Shown piece after piece: positions 16,119 through 24,039 of a DNA stretch of 64,000 nt. Position 1 is the first letter of the stretch. The number at the start of each line of letters is the position of its first letter. The notes beneath the pieces are model-generated. The model saw only the letters and a list, made by a program, of their open reading frames with translations. It was not told the origin of the DNA and made no database searches. This DNA comes from an uncultured Prevotella sp. (lineage in GTDB: Bacteria > Bacteroidota > Bacteroidia > Bacteroidales > Bacteroidaceae), in contig NZ_CAMJFM010000004.1 in assembly GCF_946404925.1 (NCBI RefSeq), positions 86,909 to 150,908 on the forward strand, read 5' to 3'. The position numbers and the translations under genes were made by a program.

Positions 16119-17660
16119 ATGGCACAGGAAGATGTATTTAAGAAAATCGTAAGCCACTGTAAGGAGTATGGCTTTGTATTCCCATCAAGTGAGATTTACG
16201 ATGGTTTAGGAGCCGTTTACGATTACGGACAGAATGGTGTTGAGTTGAAGAATAACATTAAGCAGTATTGGTGGAAGGCTATGACAATGCTTCACGAGAA
16301 CATCGTGGGTATTGATAGCGCCATCTTTATGCACCCAACTATATGGAAGGCATCTGGTCACGTTGATGCTTTCAACGATCCCCTTATCGACAACCGCGAT
16401 TCAAAGAAGCGCTATCGTGCCGACGTTCTGATCGAGGATCAGATTGCTAAGTACGACGAGAAGATTCAGAAGGAAGTAGAGAAGGCTCGCAAGCGTTTTG
16501 GTGATAGCTTCGACGAGGCAAAGTACATGGAGACCAGTGAGCGCGTAAAGGAGACTAAGGAGAAGCGCGACAACCTGCACGCCCGCTATGCCGAGGCTAT
16601 GCAGGGTCCAGACCTCGAGGCTCTGAAGCAGATTATCCTCGACGAGGAAATCGTAGATCCAATCAGCGGAACTAAGAACTGGACCGATGTTCGTCAGTTC
16701 AATCTGATGTTCGCTACCGAGATGGGTGCCAGCGCCGATGCTTCGATGAAGGTTTACCTGCGTCCTGAGACTGCTCAGGGTATCTTCGTTAACTACCTGA
16801 ACGTACAGAAGACCGGTCGTATGAAGATTCCTTTCGGTATCGCCCAGATTGGTAAGGCTTTCCGTAACGAGATTGTGGCTCGTCAGTTCATCTTCCGTAT
16901 GCGTGAGTTCGAGCAGATGGAGATGCAGTTCTTTGTAGCTCCTGGTACAGAGCTCGAGTGGTTCCCCAAGTGGAAGGAAACTCGTATGAAGTGGCATCAG
17001 GCTCTGGGCTTTGGTGCTGAGAACTATCGATTCCACGACCACGACAAGCTGGCTCACTACGCTAATGCCGCTACTGATATCGAGTTCAAGATGCCATTCG
17101 GATTCAAGGAGGTTGAGGGTATCCACTCTCGTACCAACTTCGACCTGAGTCAGCACGAGAAGTTCTCTGGCAAGAGCATCAAGTACTTCGATCCTCAGAC
17201 CAACGAGAGCTATACTCCATACGTTATCGAGACATCAATCGGTGTTGACCGTATGTTCCTGAGCATCATGTGTCACGCATTTGATGAGGAGAAGCTGGAG
17301 AATGGCGAGACACGTACCGTACTGCGTCTGCCTGCAGCATTGGCACCTGTTAAGTGTGCTGTAATGCCTTTGGTTAAGAAGGATGGTCTGCCCGAGAAGG
17401 CTCGCGAGATTATCGACCAGCTGAAGTATCACTTCGCTTGTCAGTACGATGAGAAGGATTCTATCGGAAAGCGTTATCGTCGTCAGGATGCCATCGGTAC
17501 TCCATACTGCGTAACAGTTGACCACGATTCTCTCACCGATGGTAAGGTAACTCTGCGTTTCCGCGATACCATGGAGCAGGAGCGTGTAAACATCAGCGAC
17601 CTCAACTCAATCATCGAGGATAAGGTTAGCATTGCAAGTCTGCTTAAGAAGCTTCAGTAA
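16119..17660 (+). CDS. glyS: Glycyl-tRNA synthetase, dimeric class II type
   Basis: The protein has 513 residues, typical of the alpha2 eukaryote/archaeal-like enzyme (not the alpha2beta2 form). Class II features include the N-terminal SHCKEYGFVFPSSEIYDGL motif, motif 2 region GIAQIGKAFRNE followed by FRMREFEQMEMQFF, and the motif 3 region near TSIGVDRMFLSIMC. The C-terminal anticodon-binding domain begins near VKCAVMPLVKKDGL. It charges tRNA-Gly in the cytoplasm. The next gene, 32 bp downstream, encodes an FKBP lipoprotein and may be read from the same transcript. Confidence 0.95.
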   Translation: MAQEDVFKKIVSHCKEYGFVFPSSEIYDGLGAVYDYGQNGVELKNNIKQYWWKAMTMLHENIVGIDSAIFMHPTIWKASGHVDAFNDPLIDNRDSKKRYRADVLIEDQIAKYDEKIQKEVEKARKRFGDSFDEAKYMETSERVKETKEKRDNLHARYAEAMQGPDLEALKQIILDEEIVDPISGTKNWTDVRQFNLMFATEMGASADASMKVYLRPETAQGIFVNYLNVQKTGRMKIPFGIAQIGKAFRNEIVARQFIFRMREFEQMEMQFFVAPGTELEWFPKWKETRMKWHQALGFGAENYRFHDHDKLAHYANAATDIEFKMPFGFKEVEGIHSRTNFDLSQHEKFSGKSIKYFDPQTNESYTPYVIETSIGVDRMFLSIMCHAFDEEKLENGETRTVLRLPAALAPVKCAVMPLVKKDGLPEKAREIIDQLKYHFACQYDEKDSIGKRYRRQDAIGTPYCVTVDHDSLTDGKVTLRFRDTMEQERVNISDLNSIIEDKVSIASLLKKLQ

Positions 17661-17663
17661 TGA

Positions 17664-17780
17664 AGTGAATAGTGATTAGTGAATAGTGAATAATGAAAAG
17701 TATGAATATAATTAATAGCTGTAAGAAATGGCTTGGATATGTGGGTGTGATACTATTCACTATTCACTGTTCACTATTCA
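17664..17780 (+). repeat. AGTGAAT heptamer repeat and inverted arm bracketing a start codon
   Basis: Four heptamers (AGTGAAT, AGTGATT, AGTGAAT, AGTGAAT) occupy 17664-17691, two bases short of the ATG at 17693. The reverse complement recurs at 17754-17780 inside the signal-peptide codons. Arms 17666-17692 and 17754-17780 match at 25 of 27 positions and enclose a 61-nt loop that starts at the ATG. The layout equals that at 105-212, with an unrelated unit sequence. Confidence 0.92.
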
Positions 17781-18301
17781 TTGTCTCTTGCAGCGAGGAT
17801 AGCGAGGCAGTAGGTGAGTTCGACAAGTGGCAAGAGAAGAACGATGCTTATATTGATAAGCTGGCCGCCAGCTCTATGACCAAGTATCTTACCTACACCA
17901 AGAATCCATCTCTTTTAGGTGGCGTTAATACCGATTACGTATATGTAGAGGTGCTTGAGTCGGGTAAAGGTGCAGAAACTGCCCTGTTTACTGATACTGT
18001 GCGTGTGGCTTACAGAGGTCGTCTTATCCCAAGTCCATCGTATAGCGAGGGTTATGTTTTTGATCAGACATATCTTGGCACTTTTGACTGGAAGACTGCT
18101 GGCACCTCCAAGTTCTGTCCAGGTGAGTCAGGTCTGCGCGATGGTTTTGCCACCGTTCTCCAGCACATGCACGTGGGCGACCGCTGGCGTGTACACTTCT
18201 CTTATAAGCTTGGATATGGTAGTTCGGATTATAGCGATATCCCTGGATACAGCGATCTGATATTCGATATTGCAGTCTACGATATCTGGCATCCGTACTA
18301 A
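17693..18301 (+). CDS. FKBP-type peptidyl-prolyl isomerase-like lipoprotein
   Basis: The protein has 202 residues. The lipoprotein signal ends in FIVSC with Cys33; its hydrophobic core is encoded by an inverted repeat. From about residue 85 the chain has an FKBP-like layout (VEVLESGKGAE, DTVRVAYRGRLIP, YVFDQTY, GLRDGFATVLQHMHVGDRWRVHFSYKLGYGSSDYSDIPGYSDLIFDIAVYDI). The VRVAYRGRL, VGDRWRVHF and IPGYSDLIFDI segments correspond to the FKBP strands and active-site loop. It is probably a periplasmic fold helper anchored to a membrane. Whether the isomerase site is intact is uncertain, since the sequence is divergent. Confidence 0.78.
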   Translation: MKSMNIINSCKKWLGYVGVILFTIHCSLFIVSCSEDSEAVGEFDKWQEKNDAYIDKLAASSMTKYLTYTKNPSLLGGVNTDYVYVEVLESGKGAETALFTDTVRVAYRGRLIPSPSYSEGYVFDQTYLGTFDWKTAGTSKFCPGESGLRDGFATVLQHMHVGDRWRVHFSYKLGYGSSDYSDIPGYSDLIFDIAVYDIWHPY

Positions 18302-18316
18302 ACCCAAGAAACGAAT

Positions 18317-18334
18317 AACTAATTAACTAATAGC
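18317..18334 (+). repeat. Short direct repeat before the ATPase start
   Basis: Two copies of TAACTAAT fill 18317-18332, three bases before the ATG at 18337. It resembles the start-proximal repeats elsewhere in the window but has only two units. Confidence 0.6.
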
Positions 18335-18336
18335 CT

Positions 18337-19173
18337 ATGCCTAAGTACGCAGATTATATTAAGAGGATTGAAATCGACTCGCTCTGGAGCGGGAAGAAGC
18401 ACATTGTGTGGGAGCTTAATCGCCATGTTAATATCCTTAGCGGTATGAACGGTGAGGGCAAGAGTACTATCCTTAATAAGGTGGTGAAGGGCTTGTTGGC
18501 CGGTGGTGAGTTTCCCTCGCACATGCTCAAGGGTGTGCATCTGGATGTGGAGCCTGAAGATGCAAAGTGGATTCGTTATGATATGATTCGCTCGCTCGAC
18601 TCCAATCTGCAGCAGGCATTGGCCGAGGGCGAGGGGTTTCTTCGTCAGGCACTTTCTGCCTTAGCTGGAGTAGGGGGTGGTTCGCTACTCGACATCCAGC
18701 TTTATAATCTTCAGCGTAAATACCTTGATTATCAGGTAAACATAGGTAATCGTATTATTGAGAAACTGCAAGCAGGCGATGCAGAGGCTGCTCAACAGCT
18801 ATCTCAGAAGAAAACACGCTTCCAGGATATTGTGGATGATCTGTTCCGCGATACGGGTAAGAAGATGATTCGAACGGAGAATGAACTTCGTTTCACTCAG
18901 ATTGGTGAGGTGTTGTTACCCTATCAGCTGTCGAGTGGTGAGAAGCAGATATTGATTATCCTGCTTACTGTATTGGTAGAGGATAATCAGCCTTACGTAC
19001 TGTTTATGGATGAACCTGAGGTGTCATTGCATCTGGAATGGCAGAAGCGTCTTGTTGACCTTTGCCTCGAACTAAATCCCAATGTACAGATCATTCTAAC
19101 CACTCACTCGCCCGCCATCGTTATGAACGGCTGGGTAGATAGTGTTACTGAGGTGAGCGATATCACCATCTAG
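18337..19173 (+). CDS. AAA/ABC-type ATPase paired with a DUF4435 protein
   Basis: The protein has 278 residues. It has the Walker A motif GMNGEGKST (36-44), the ABC-type signature LSSGEKQ (198-204), the Walker B VLFMDEPEVSLH (221-232, with Asp225 and Glu226) and a switch histidine in TTHSPAI (His257). A helical insert of about 120 residues lies between Walker A and the signature. This is the OLD/RecF-like SMC-type ATPase class. It is followed 30 bp downstream by a DUF4435 protein with a Toprim-like pattern. Known pairs of this kind include OLD-type nucleases and the PARIS anti-phage system (AriA/AriB). The surroundings are housekeeping genes rather than an island, so defence is a hypothesis. 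Confidence 0.8.
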   Translation: MPKYADYIKRIEIDSLWSGKKHIVWELNRHVNILSGMNGEGKSTILNKVVKGLLAGGEFPSHMLKGVHLDVEPEDAKWIRYDMIRSLDSNLQQALAEGEGFLRQALSALAGVGGGSLLDIQLYNLQRKYLDYQVNIGNRIIEKLQAGDAEAAQQLSQKKTRFQDIVDDLFRDTGKKMIRTENELRFTQIGEVLLPYQLSSGEKQILIILLTVLVEDNQPYVLFMDEPEVSLHLEWQKRLVDLCLELNPNVQIILTTHSPAIVMNGWVDSVTEVSDITI

Positions 19174-19203
19174 TATTTCTAGTTTATCTAGTAAATCTAG
19201 TTT
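19168..19203 (+). repeat. Four tandem 9-mers between ATPase stop and DUF4435 start
   Basis: The units ATCTAGTAT, TTCTAGTTT, ATCTAGTAA and ATCTAGTTT fill 19168-19203. They overlap the ATPase stop codon (19171-19173) and end exactly at the DUF4435 ATG (19204), so the intercistronic spacer consists only of repeat. Each unit contains the palindrome CTAG. Confidence 0.92.
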
Positions 19204-20202
19204 ATGCCAAGCAGACTTAAAGATAATCTGAATAGCAAATATTTCGAGGCGGCCAATGCGCTTACCTCTAAAAAAGCGCGACATAGGATTGTGGCCTATG
19301 TCGAGAGTTATGATGACATCTACTTCTGGCGAACTGTTCTTAGTGAGTTTGAGAACGATAAACGTTTCTTTGAGGTGATGCTGCCCTCAAAGATGAACCT
19401 TACTCGTGGCAAGAAGTCTGTGCTGATGAATTTCCTTGAGGGTGAACCTTTGGGAAAAGATATGATAGCATGTGTAGACGCCGATTACGATTATCTTATT
19501 CAGGGGCGTACCCATCAGTCGCGTCGTGTTTTGGAGAGTCCGTATGTGTTTCATACCTATGTGTATGCTATCGAGAATTTCCAGTGTTACGCTCCTTCGC
19601 TGCATAATGTCTGTGTGTCAGTAACGCTCAATGATCATCGCATTTTCGATTTTCGTGAGTATTTCTCTCTGTTCAGTGAGGCAATTTTCCCGCTATTCGT
19701 ATGGTCTGTCATGATGTATCGTAATGGTAATTATCCTAAGTTCTCTATCACAGACTTCTGTCGTGTAGCTGATCCTGGTGGTTTCAATGTTCAGAATCCT
19801 GCTACGTCTATTGCCAGATTGAAGCATAAGGTGCGTACCAAGATCAATGAACTTCAGCGCCAGTATCCTGATGCCAAAGACGAGTATCTGACCACTAAGG
19901 ACGATCTTAGGGTTCTTGGTGTTACTCCGCAAACCACCTATTTATATATACAGGGTCATCATCTGTTCGATACTGTTGTAACACCAATATTGTCAAAGGT
20001 TTGCAACCTGTTGCGCCAAGAGCGCCAGAATGAGATTTACTACGCCACAGCACATAAAACTCAGAAGAGAAATGAAATGTCCTGTTACGAAAACTCGCTC
20101 CAGGACATTAAGGTTATGCTTAAAAAGAACACGGGCTACACCACTTCCGAGCAATTCCGTCGCCTTCAAGACGATATTCGAAAGTATTTAGGCACGGATT
20201 AA
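19204..20202 (+). CDS. DUF4435 (Toprim-like) protein, partner of the ATPase
   Basis: The protein has 332 residues. The N-terminal region matches DUF4435: IVAYVESYDDIYFW (Glu34, Asp37) followed about 55 residues later by IACVDADYDYLI (Asp92, Asp94, Asp96). A glutamate and then a D-x-D pattern is the acidic triad of Toprim folds, which coordinate magnesium in topoisomerases, primases, OLD nucleases and AriB. The rest (NFQCYAPSLHNV and a helical C-terminus) is unrecognised. It is coupled to the ATPase gene through a repeat-only spacer. The last codons (YLGTD) form one arm of a 17-bp inverted repeat. A nuclease role is inferred from the fold, not shown. Confidence 0.78.
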   Translation: MPSRLKDNLNSKYFEAANALTSKKARHRIVAYVESYDDIYFWRTVLSEFENDKRFFEVMLPSKMNLTRGKKSVLMNFLEGEPLGKDMIACVDADYDYLIQGRTHQSRRVLESPYVFHTYVYAIENFQCYAPSLHNVCVSVTLNDHRIFDFREYFSLFSEAIFPLFVWSVMMYRNGNYPKFSITDFCRVADPGGFNVQNPATSIARLKHKVRTKINELQRQYPDAKDEYLTTKDDLRVLGVTPQTTYLYIQGHHLFDTVVTPILSKVCNLLRQERQNEIYYATAHKTQKRNEMSCYENSLQDIKVMLKKNTGYTTSEQFRRLQDDIRKYLGTD

Positions 20203-20291
20203 CACAGCTCTCTTTTGGAGAAACGCTGCTTAAAGATTACATAATAATCCGTGTCTTTAATTTATTAAAGCCGCGTTAATCCGTGCCTAAA
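20187..20291. terminator. Bidirectional inverted repeat between convergent genes
   Basis: TTTAGGCACGGATTAAC at 20187-20203 is exactly complementary to 20275-20291 (17 bp, no mismatch). A third partial copy (TAATCCGTG) and a second hairpin (TTAAAGA/TCTTTAA, 20230-20260) lie inside the loop. The left arm covers the DUF4435 stop and the right arm ends just before the manA stop, so the structure could end transcription from both sides. Confidence 0.7.
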
Positions 20292-20292
20292 C

Positions 20293-21195
20293 TTATACGA
20301 ATGTTTCAAGGAACTTAATTTCTCCCTTAACTTTTACCTCACCGGTTGTGGCAGGAAGGAGGATGGTATCGCCCTTAGCAAAAACCAACTCCTCTCCATT
20401 GGCAATGATAGCACCTTCGCCTTTAACCGCAATTAGAATTACAAACGAGTCGAGTTCAGAGTAATCTAAAGTCATAGGTTCAGTAAGATCGTATATCGCT
20501 GTGGTAAAGTATGGGCACTCTGCTATCAGTACTCCCTCATTCTTGGTGGGCTGATATTTGGTGCGATAGTTTGCTTGTACTGTATAGTCGATGCTTTCTG
20601 CAGCCTTTTCTGTGTGCAGCTCGCGATAGTTACCATCCTTGTCCTTACGTTTATAGTCGTAAATACGATATGTAACATCGCTTGTCTGCTGTATTTCTGC
20701 TACTTTGCAGCCACCGCCAATGGCGTGAATACGTCCTGCTGGGATATAAAATACATCGTCTTCTTTCACCTCATAGCATGCCAAGGCATCAGTTATGGTG
20801 TCGTTATCAACCATGGCTTTGTACTCTGCAGGGGTAATCTCTTTTTTCAGACCACAGTATAGCTTAGCGTCAGATGCGCAATCAAGTGCGTACCACATCT
20901 CTGTTTTTCCATGGCTCTTGCCGTGCTTCTTGGCTATTTCATCGTTGGGATGTACCTGTATGCTCAGGTCGCGTTTCGCATCGATAAACTTGATAAGTAG
21001 CGGGAATTCGTCGCCAAATCGCTGATAGTTCTCCTCGCCAATAAGATTCTCTTTCTGCTCTTTTACAATCTGGTTAAGAGTCTTTCCTTTGTCTTCGCCG
21101 CAGGCCACAATCGTCTCGCTACCTGCAACTCCAGAGATTTGCCAGCTTTCGCTGCCCCAGATCATCTGCTTGATTAATGGTTCAAACTTGTACAT
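20293..21195 (-). CDS. manA: Mannose-6-phosphate isomerase, class I
   Basis: The protein has 300 residues from MYKFEPLIKQMIWG; the frame is open six codons further upstream, but this start fits the family and follows the intercistronic repeat. Zinc-site motifs are LSIQVHPND and FYIPAGRIHAIGGG, with AEIQQTSDVTYRIYDY in between. It converts fructose 6-phosphate and mannose 6-phosphate, feeding GDP-mannose and GDP-fucose for envelope glycans. It is the last gene of the dxs-trkA-trkH-manA unit, separated from trkH by a 37-nt spacer made mostly of heptamers. Confidence 0.88.
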   Translation of the reverse strand: MYKFEPLIKQMIWGSESWQISGVAGSETIVACGEDKGKTLNQIVKEQKENLIGEENYQRFGDEFPLLIKFIDAKRDLSIQVHPNDEIAKKHGKSHGKTEMWYALDCASDAKLYCGLKKEITPAEYKAMVDNDTITDALACYEVKEDDVFYIPAGRIHAIGGGCKVAEIQQTSDVTYRIYDYKRKDKDGNYRELHTEKAAESIDYTVQANYRTKYQPTKNEGVLIAECPYFTTAIYDLTEPMTLDYSELDSFVILIAVKGEGAIIANGEELVFAKGDTILLPATTGEVKVKGEIKFLETFV

Positions 21196-21202
21196 TGTTT
21201 CA

Positions 21203-21230
21203 GTAATTATCAATTGTCAATTATCAATTA
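21203..21230 (-). repeat. Four tandem TAATTGA-type heptamers before manA
   Basis: On the minus strand the units TAATTGA, TAATTGA, CAATTGA and TAATTAC run from just after the trkH stop to 7 nt before the manA ATG. They take up most of the 37-nt intercistronic spacer. Confidence 0.9.
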
Positions 21231-21232
21231 TC

Positions 21233-22690
21233 TTAGTTTTCTTTCCAGAAGCTGCGCGTAAACAATACCAGTACCGTCATAATCTCAAGACGTCCCATCA
21301 GCATCAGTGGGCATAGTATCCACTTAATCAAATCGGGTAGAATTGACCACGACATAACAGGGCCTATCTGTGTGCCCAGTGTTGGTCCTACGTTGCTCAC
21401 GCAGCTTAGCGCGATGGTTATGGCGTTAGTATTGTCGATGCCAGCTACAATCATAATGGTGGCTGTTACCAGTGTCATCAGCATTGTCAAAGTAAAGAAT
21501 GCAAATAGTGCCACTAACTTCGACTGTGGTATGTTAATACCGTTTATCTTAACAGGAAGAACTGCATTGGGGTGCAGAATCTGTCGGAAGTTGTTACGTA
21601 TCACCTTCAACAGCATCACGCCGCGCACGCATTTAAATCCGCCGCTGGTGCTACCTGCGCATGCACCTAGATACATCACCACGCCTAATATCACCCATGT
21701 GATGTGAGGCCATGTGCCAGCATCCTCGTTAAACATACCCGTGGTGGTCATAAACGATACAACCTGGAATAGTGCAGCTCTAAATGCATGTTCTATATCG
21801 TAGCCCATACGTGTTAGTAACAGGTACATAATCCATAGTGTGGCTCCTGCTACAACGCTTATGTAGAGTTTGAATTCCGAGTTTGAAAATAGCGCCTTTA
21901 CTTTCATCTTTACTATACTTACATATAATAAGGTGAAGTTGATACCTGATAGGAATTGGAATGTAATCGATATGTAGTCGATGGTGGGCGAATGAAAAAA
22001 CTCTGTACTCTCGTTATGGATGGCGAAACCGCCTGTGGCCGTTGTGGTCATCGAGTAGTTTAGGGCTTCAAACCAGTCCATTCCTGCTGCACAGTATGAT
22101 AGTCCACAAGCTATGGTCAGCATAAAGTATATGCTCCAAATCCATTTAGCTGTGGTAGATAGTCGTGGGTGCATCTTTGCCTTGATGGGGCCTGTGGCCT
22201 CAGCAGCAAATACTTTTACGCTTCCTCCAACAAGTGATGGCAAGATGGCAATGGTAAAGAATACGATTCCCAATCCGCCTATCCACTGTGTCAGCGATCG
22301 CCAGAACAGTATGGCGTGCGGCAGTATCTCCACATCGTCAATAATTGATGCTCCCGTCGTGGTGAATCCCGAGGTCGACTCGAAGAATGCATCGGTTACA
22401 TTGGTAATGCATCCGTGTATCAGGAATGGGAACATACCAAAGAACGAGAATACAACCCACGCGGCTGTCACCACCACGTAGGCATCTCTACGACTGAGGC
22501 TGTTTTCAGAGTTGCGTCCGAGATATAAAAAGAAGAAACCGCTTCCAAAAGTTATCAGCAGCGAGATCAGGAACGCCATCAGGTCGTCTTCGTTATAGAG
22601 GAACGACATCAGGGCGCACCATCCCATAAACTGCCCTTCGATAAAGAGCAACGAGCCTATAATCTTACTGATGATACGGAAGTTTACCAT
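21233..22690 (-). CDS. trkH: Trk-type potassium uptake protein TrkH
   Basis: The protein has 485 residues and about ten membrane segments arranged as four pore repeats. Selectivity-filter-like segments are visible at STSGFTTTGAS, TTTATGGFAIHN, MTTTGMFNEDAG and CVSNVGPTLGTQIGP. It is the membrane channel subunit of potassium import and works with the NAD-binding TrkA encoded just upstream, whose stop overlaps this start by seven bases. Confidence 0.93.
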   Translation of the reverse strand: MVNFRIISKIIGSLLFIEGQFMGWCALMSFLYNEDDLMAFLISLLITFGSGFFFLYLGRNSENSLSRRDAYVVVTAAWVVFSFFGMFPFLIHGCITNVTDAFFESTSGFTTTGASIIDDVEILPHAILFWRSLTQWIGGLGIVFFTIAILPSLVGGSVKVFAAEATGPIKAKMHPRLSTTAKWIWSIYFMLTIACGLSYCAAGMDWFEALNYSMTTTATGGFAIHNESTEFFHSPTIDYISITFQFLSGINFTLLYVSIVKMKVKALFSNSEFKLYISVVAGATLWIMYLLLTRMGYDIEHAFRAALFQVVSFMTTTGMFNEDAGTWPHITWVILGVVMYLGACAGSTSGGFKCVRGVMLLKVIRNNFRQILHPNAVLPVKINGINIPQSKLVALFAFFTLTMLMTLVTATIMIVAGIDNTNAITIALSCVSNVGPTLGTQIGPVMSWSILPDLIKWILCPLMLMGRLEIMTVLVLFTRSFWKEN

Positions 22691-24039
22691 ATCGAGTTCT
22701 TCTTGAAGAATTTTTCAATGTTGTTTAACTTCTGCTCGTGACAGAATACCATTACCGAGTCGCCCGCTTCAATCTGCGAGTTACCGTTAACCAGCATTCC
22801 CACACCATTTCGCACCAGTCCGCCAATGGTCACTCCAAATGGCAATCCAAGGTCCTTTACGGTTTTCTTTGTTACCTTTGATCCTTCTGCGGCAGTAAAC
22901 TCAGCTACCTCGCTGTCCACCATCATCAGCGATCTTAGGTTGTCCACGTCAGCCTCAAGCAGCATCTGGTAAATATGGCTGGCGGCTATGGTCTTCTTAT
23001 TAATGATAGTGCCAATATCCAGACTTTCGGCCATGGTCACGTAGTCCAGATTCTCTACCATGGCCACAGTTTTACGCACTCCCATCTTCTTTGCTGTCAG
23101 GCAGGCAAGAATGTTTGTTTCGGCATTCTCTGTAAGTGCTACAAAAGCCTGAGTATTTCTTATACCTTCTTCCTCCAGCAGTCCCAGGTCGCGTCCGTCA
23201 CCATGAATCACCATGGTGTCTTTATTCTCAAGCAGCTCGTTCAGTCGCTCGCATCGTTTAGCGTCCTTCTCTATAATTTTCACGTTCATATAGTCGGGCA
23301 CTGTAAGTGCTGCTCTCACTGTGGTCTTTCCGCCTCCCATCATGATAACATTCTTCACGTCAGTATAGTGCTCCTTTCCTACAATCTTGCGAATGTAGGG
23401 AATGTACTCCTTTGTAGTCATGAAGTAGGCCAAATCGTTTACTCTTAGTTCGTCCATACCACTGGGGATGATGGTGTCGCCACCACGTTTGATAGCCACA
23501 ATGTGATATGGATCATCAGGGCCGCACAAGTCCTTAAGCGGTTGGTTCAATATCTCTGCCTGTTCTCTTAGCTTGATGCCCAACAATATCAGTGCTCCAT
23601 CGTGTACATCCCAGCGTTGGCGTACCCAACTCAGTTTCAGTCCGTTGTTAATATCGATAGCAGCAAGCACCTCTGGGTAGATCAGTGAGTCCAGTCCTAA
23701 GTTCTTGAAGAACTGCTGTAGTCCTGGTGCCAGATACTCGTAGTTGTCAATACGGGCCACGGTTTTCTTGGCTCCGAGTGCATGTGCCAGTATACATGCA
23801 TTGATGTTGATGCTCTCTTCGGGAGTTACGCCAACAAACAGGTCAGCATTCTGTACGCCAGCCTCTTTCAGGGCTTTTATGCTTGTTGGCGATGCGCAGT
23901 ATGTCATCACGTCATACTCGCTCATCTTAGCCAGACGTTCATCGTCGGCATCTATCAGCACGCAGTCCTGATGTTCTCTCGACAACAATTTCGCCAGGTG
24001 AGTACCAACGGCGCCTGCACCTACTATTATTATCTTCAT
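22684..24039 (-). CDS. trkA: Trk potassium transporter regulatory subunit TrkA
   Basis: The protein has 451 residues, the full double-RCK length. Two nucleotide-binding RCK-N domains are visible, the first starting [16 protein letters not shown] and the second [15 protein letters not shown], each followed by an RCK-C domain. It gates TrkH in response to nucleotide binding in the cytoplasm. The start overlaps the dxs stop by four bases. Confidence 0.93.
   Translation of the reverse strand: MKIIIVGAGAVGTHLAKLLSREHQDCVLIDADDERLAKMSEYDVMTYCASPTSIKALKEAGVQNADLFVGVTPEESININACILAHALGAKKTVARIDNYEYLAPGLQQFFKNLGLDSLIYPEVLAAIDINNGLKLSWVRQRWDVHDGALILLGIKLREQAEILNQPLKDLCGPDDPYHIVAIKRGGDTIIPSGMDELRVNDLAYFMTTKEYIPYIRKIVGKEHYTDVKNVIMMGGGKTTVRAALTVPDYMNVKIIEKDAKRCERLNELLENKDTMVIHGDGRDLGLLEEEGIRNTQAFVALTENAETNILACLTAKKMGVRKTVAMVENLDYVTMAESLDIGTIINKKTIAASHIYQMLLEADVDNLRSLMMVDSEVAEFTAAEGSKVTKKTVKDLGLPFGVTIGGLVRNGVGMLVNGNSQIEAGDSVMVFCHEQKLNNIEKFFKKNSIW

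Noticed and set aside
16401..17156. Long minus-strand open frame (251 codons) inside glyS
   Set aside because: It is a shadow of a well-conserved synthetase gene, leucine/valine/serine-rich with no motif.
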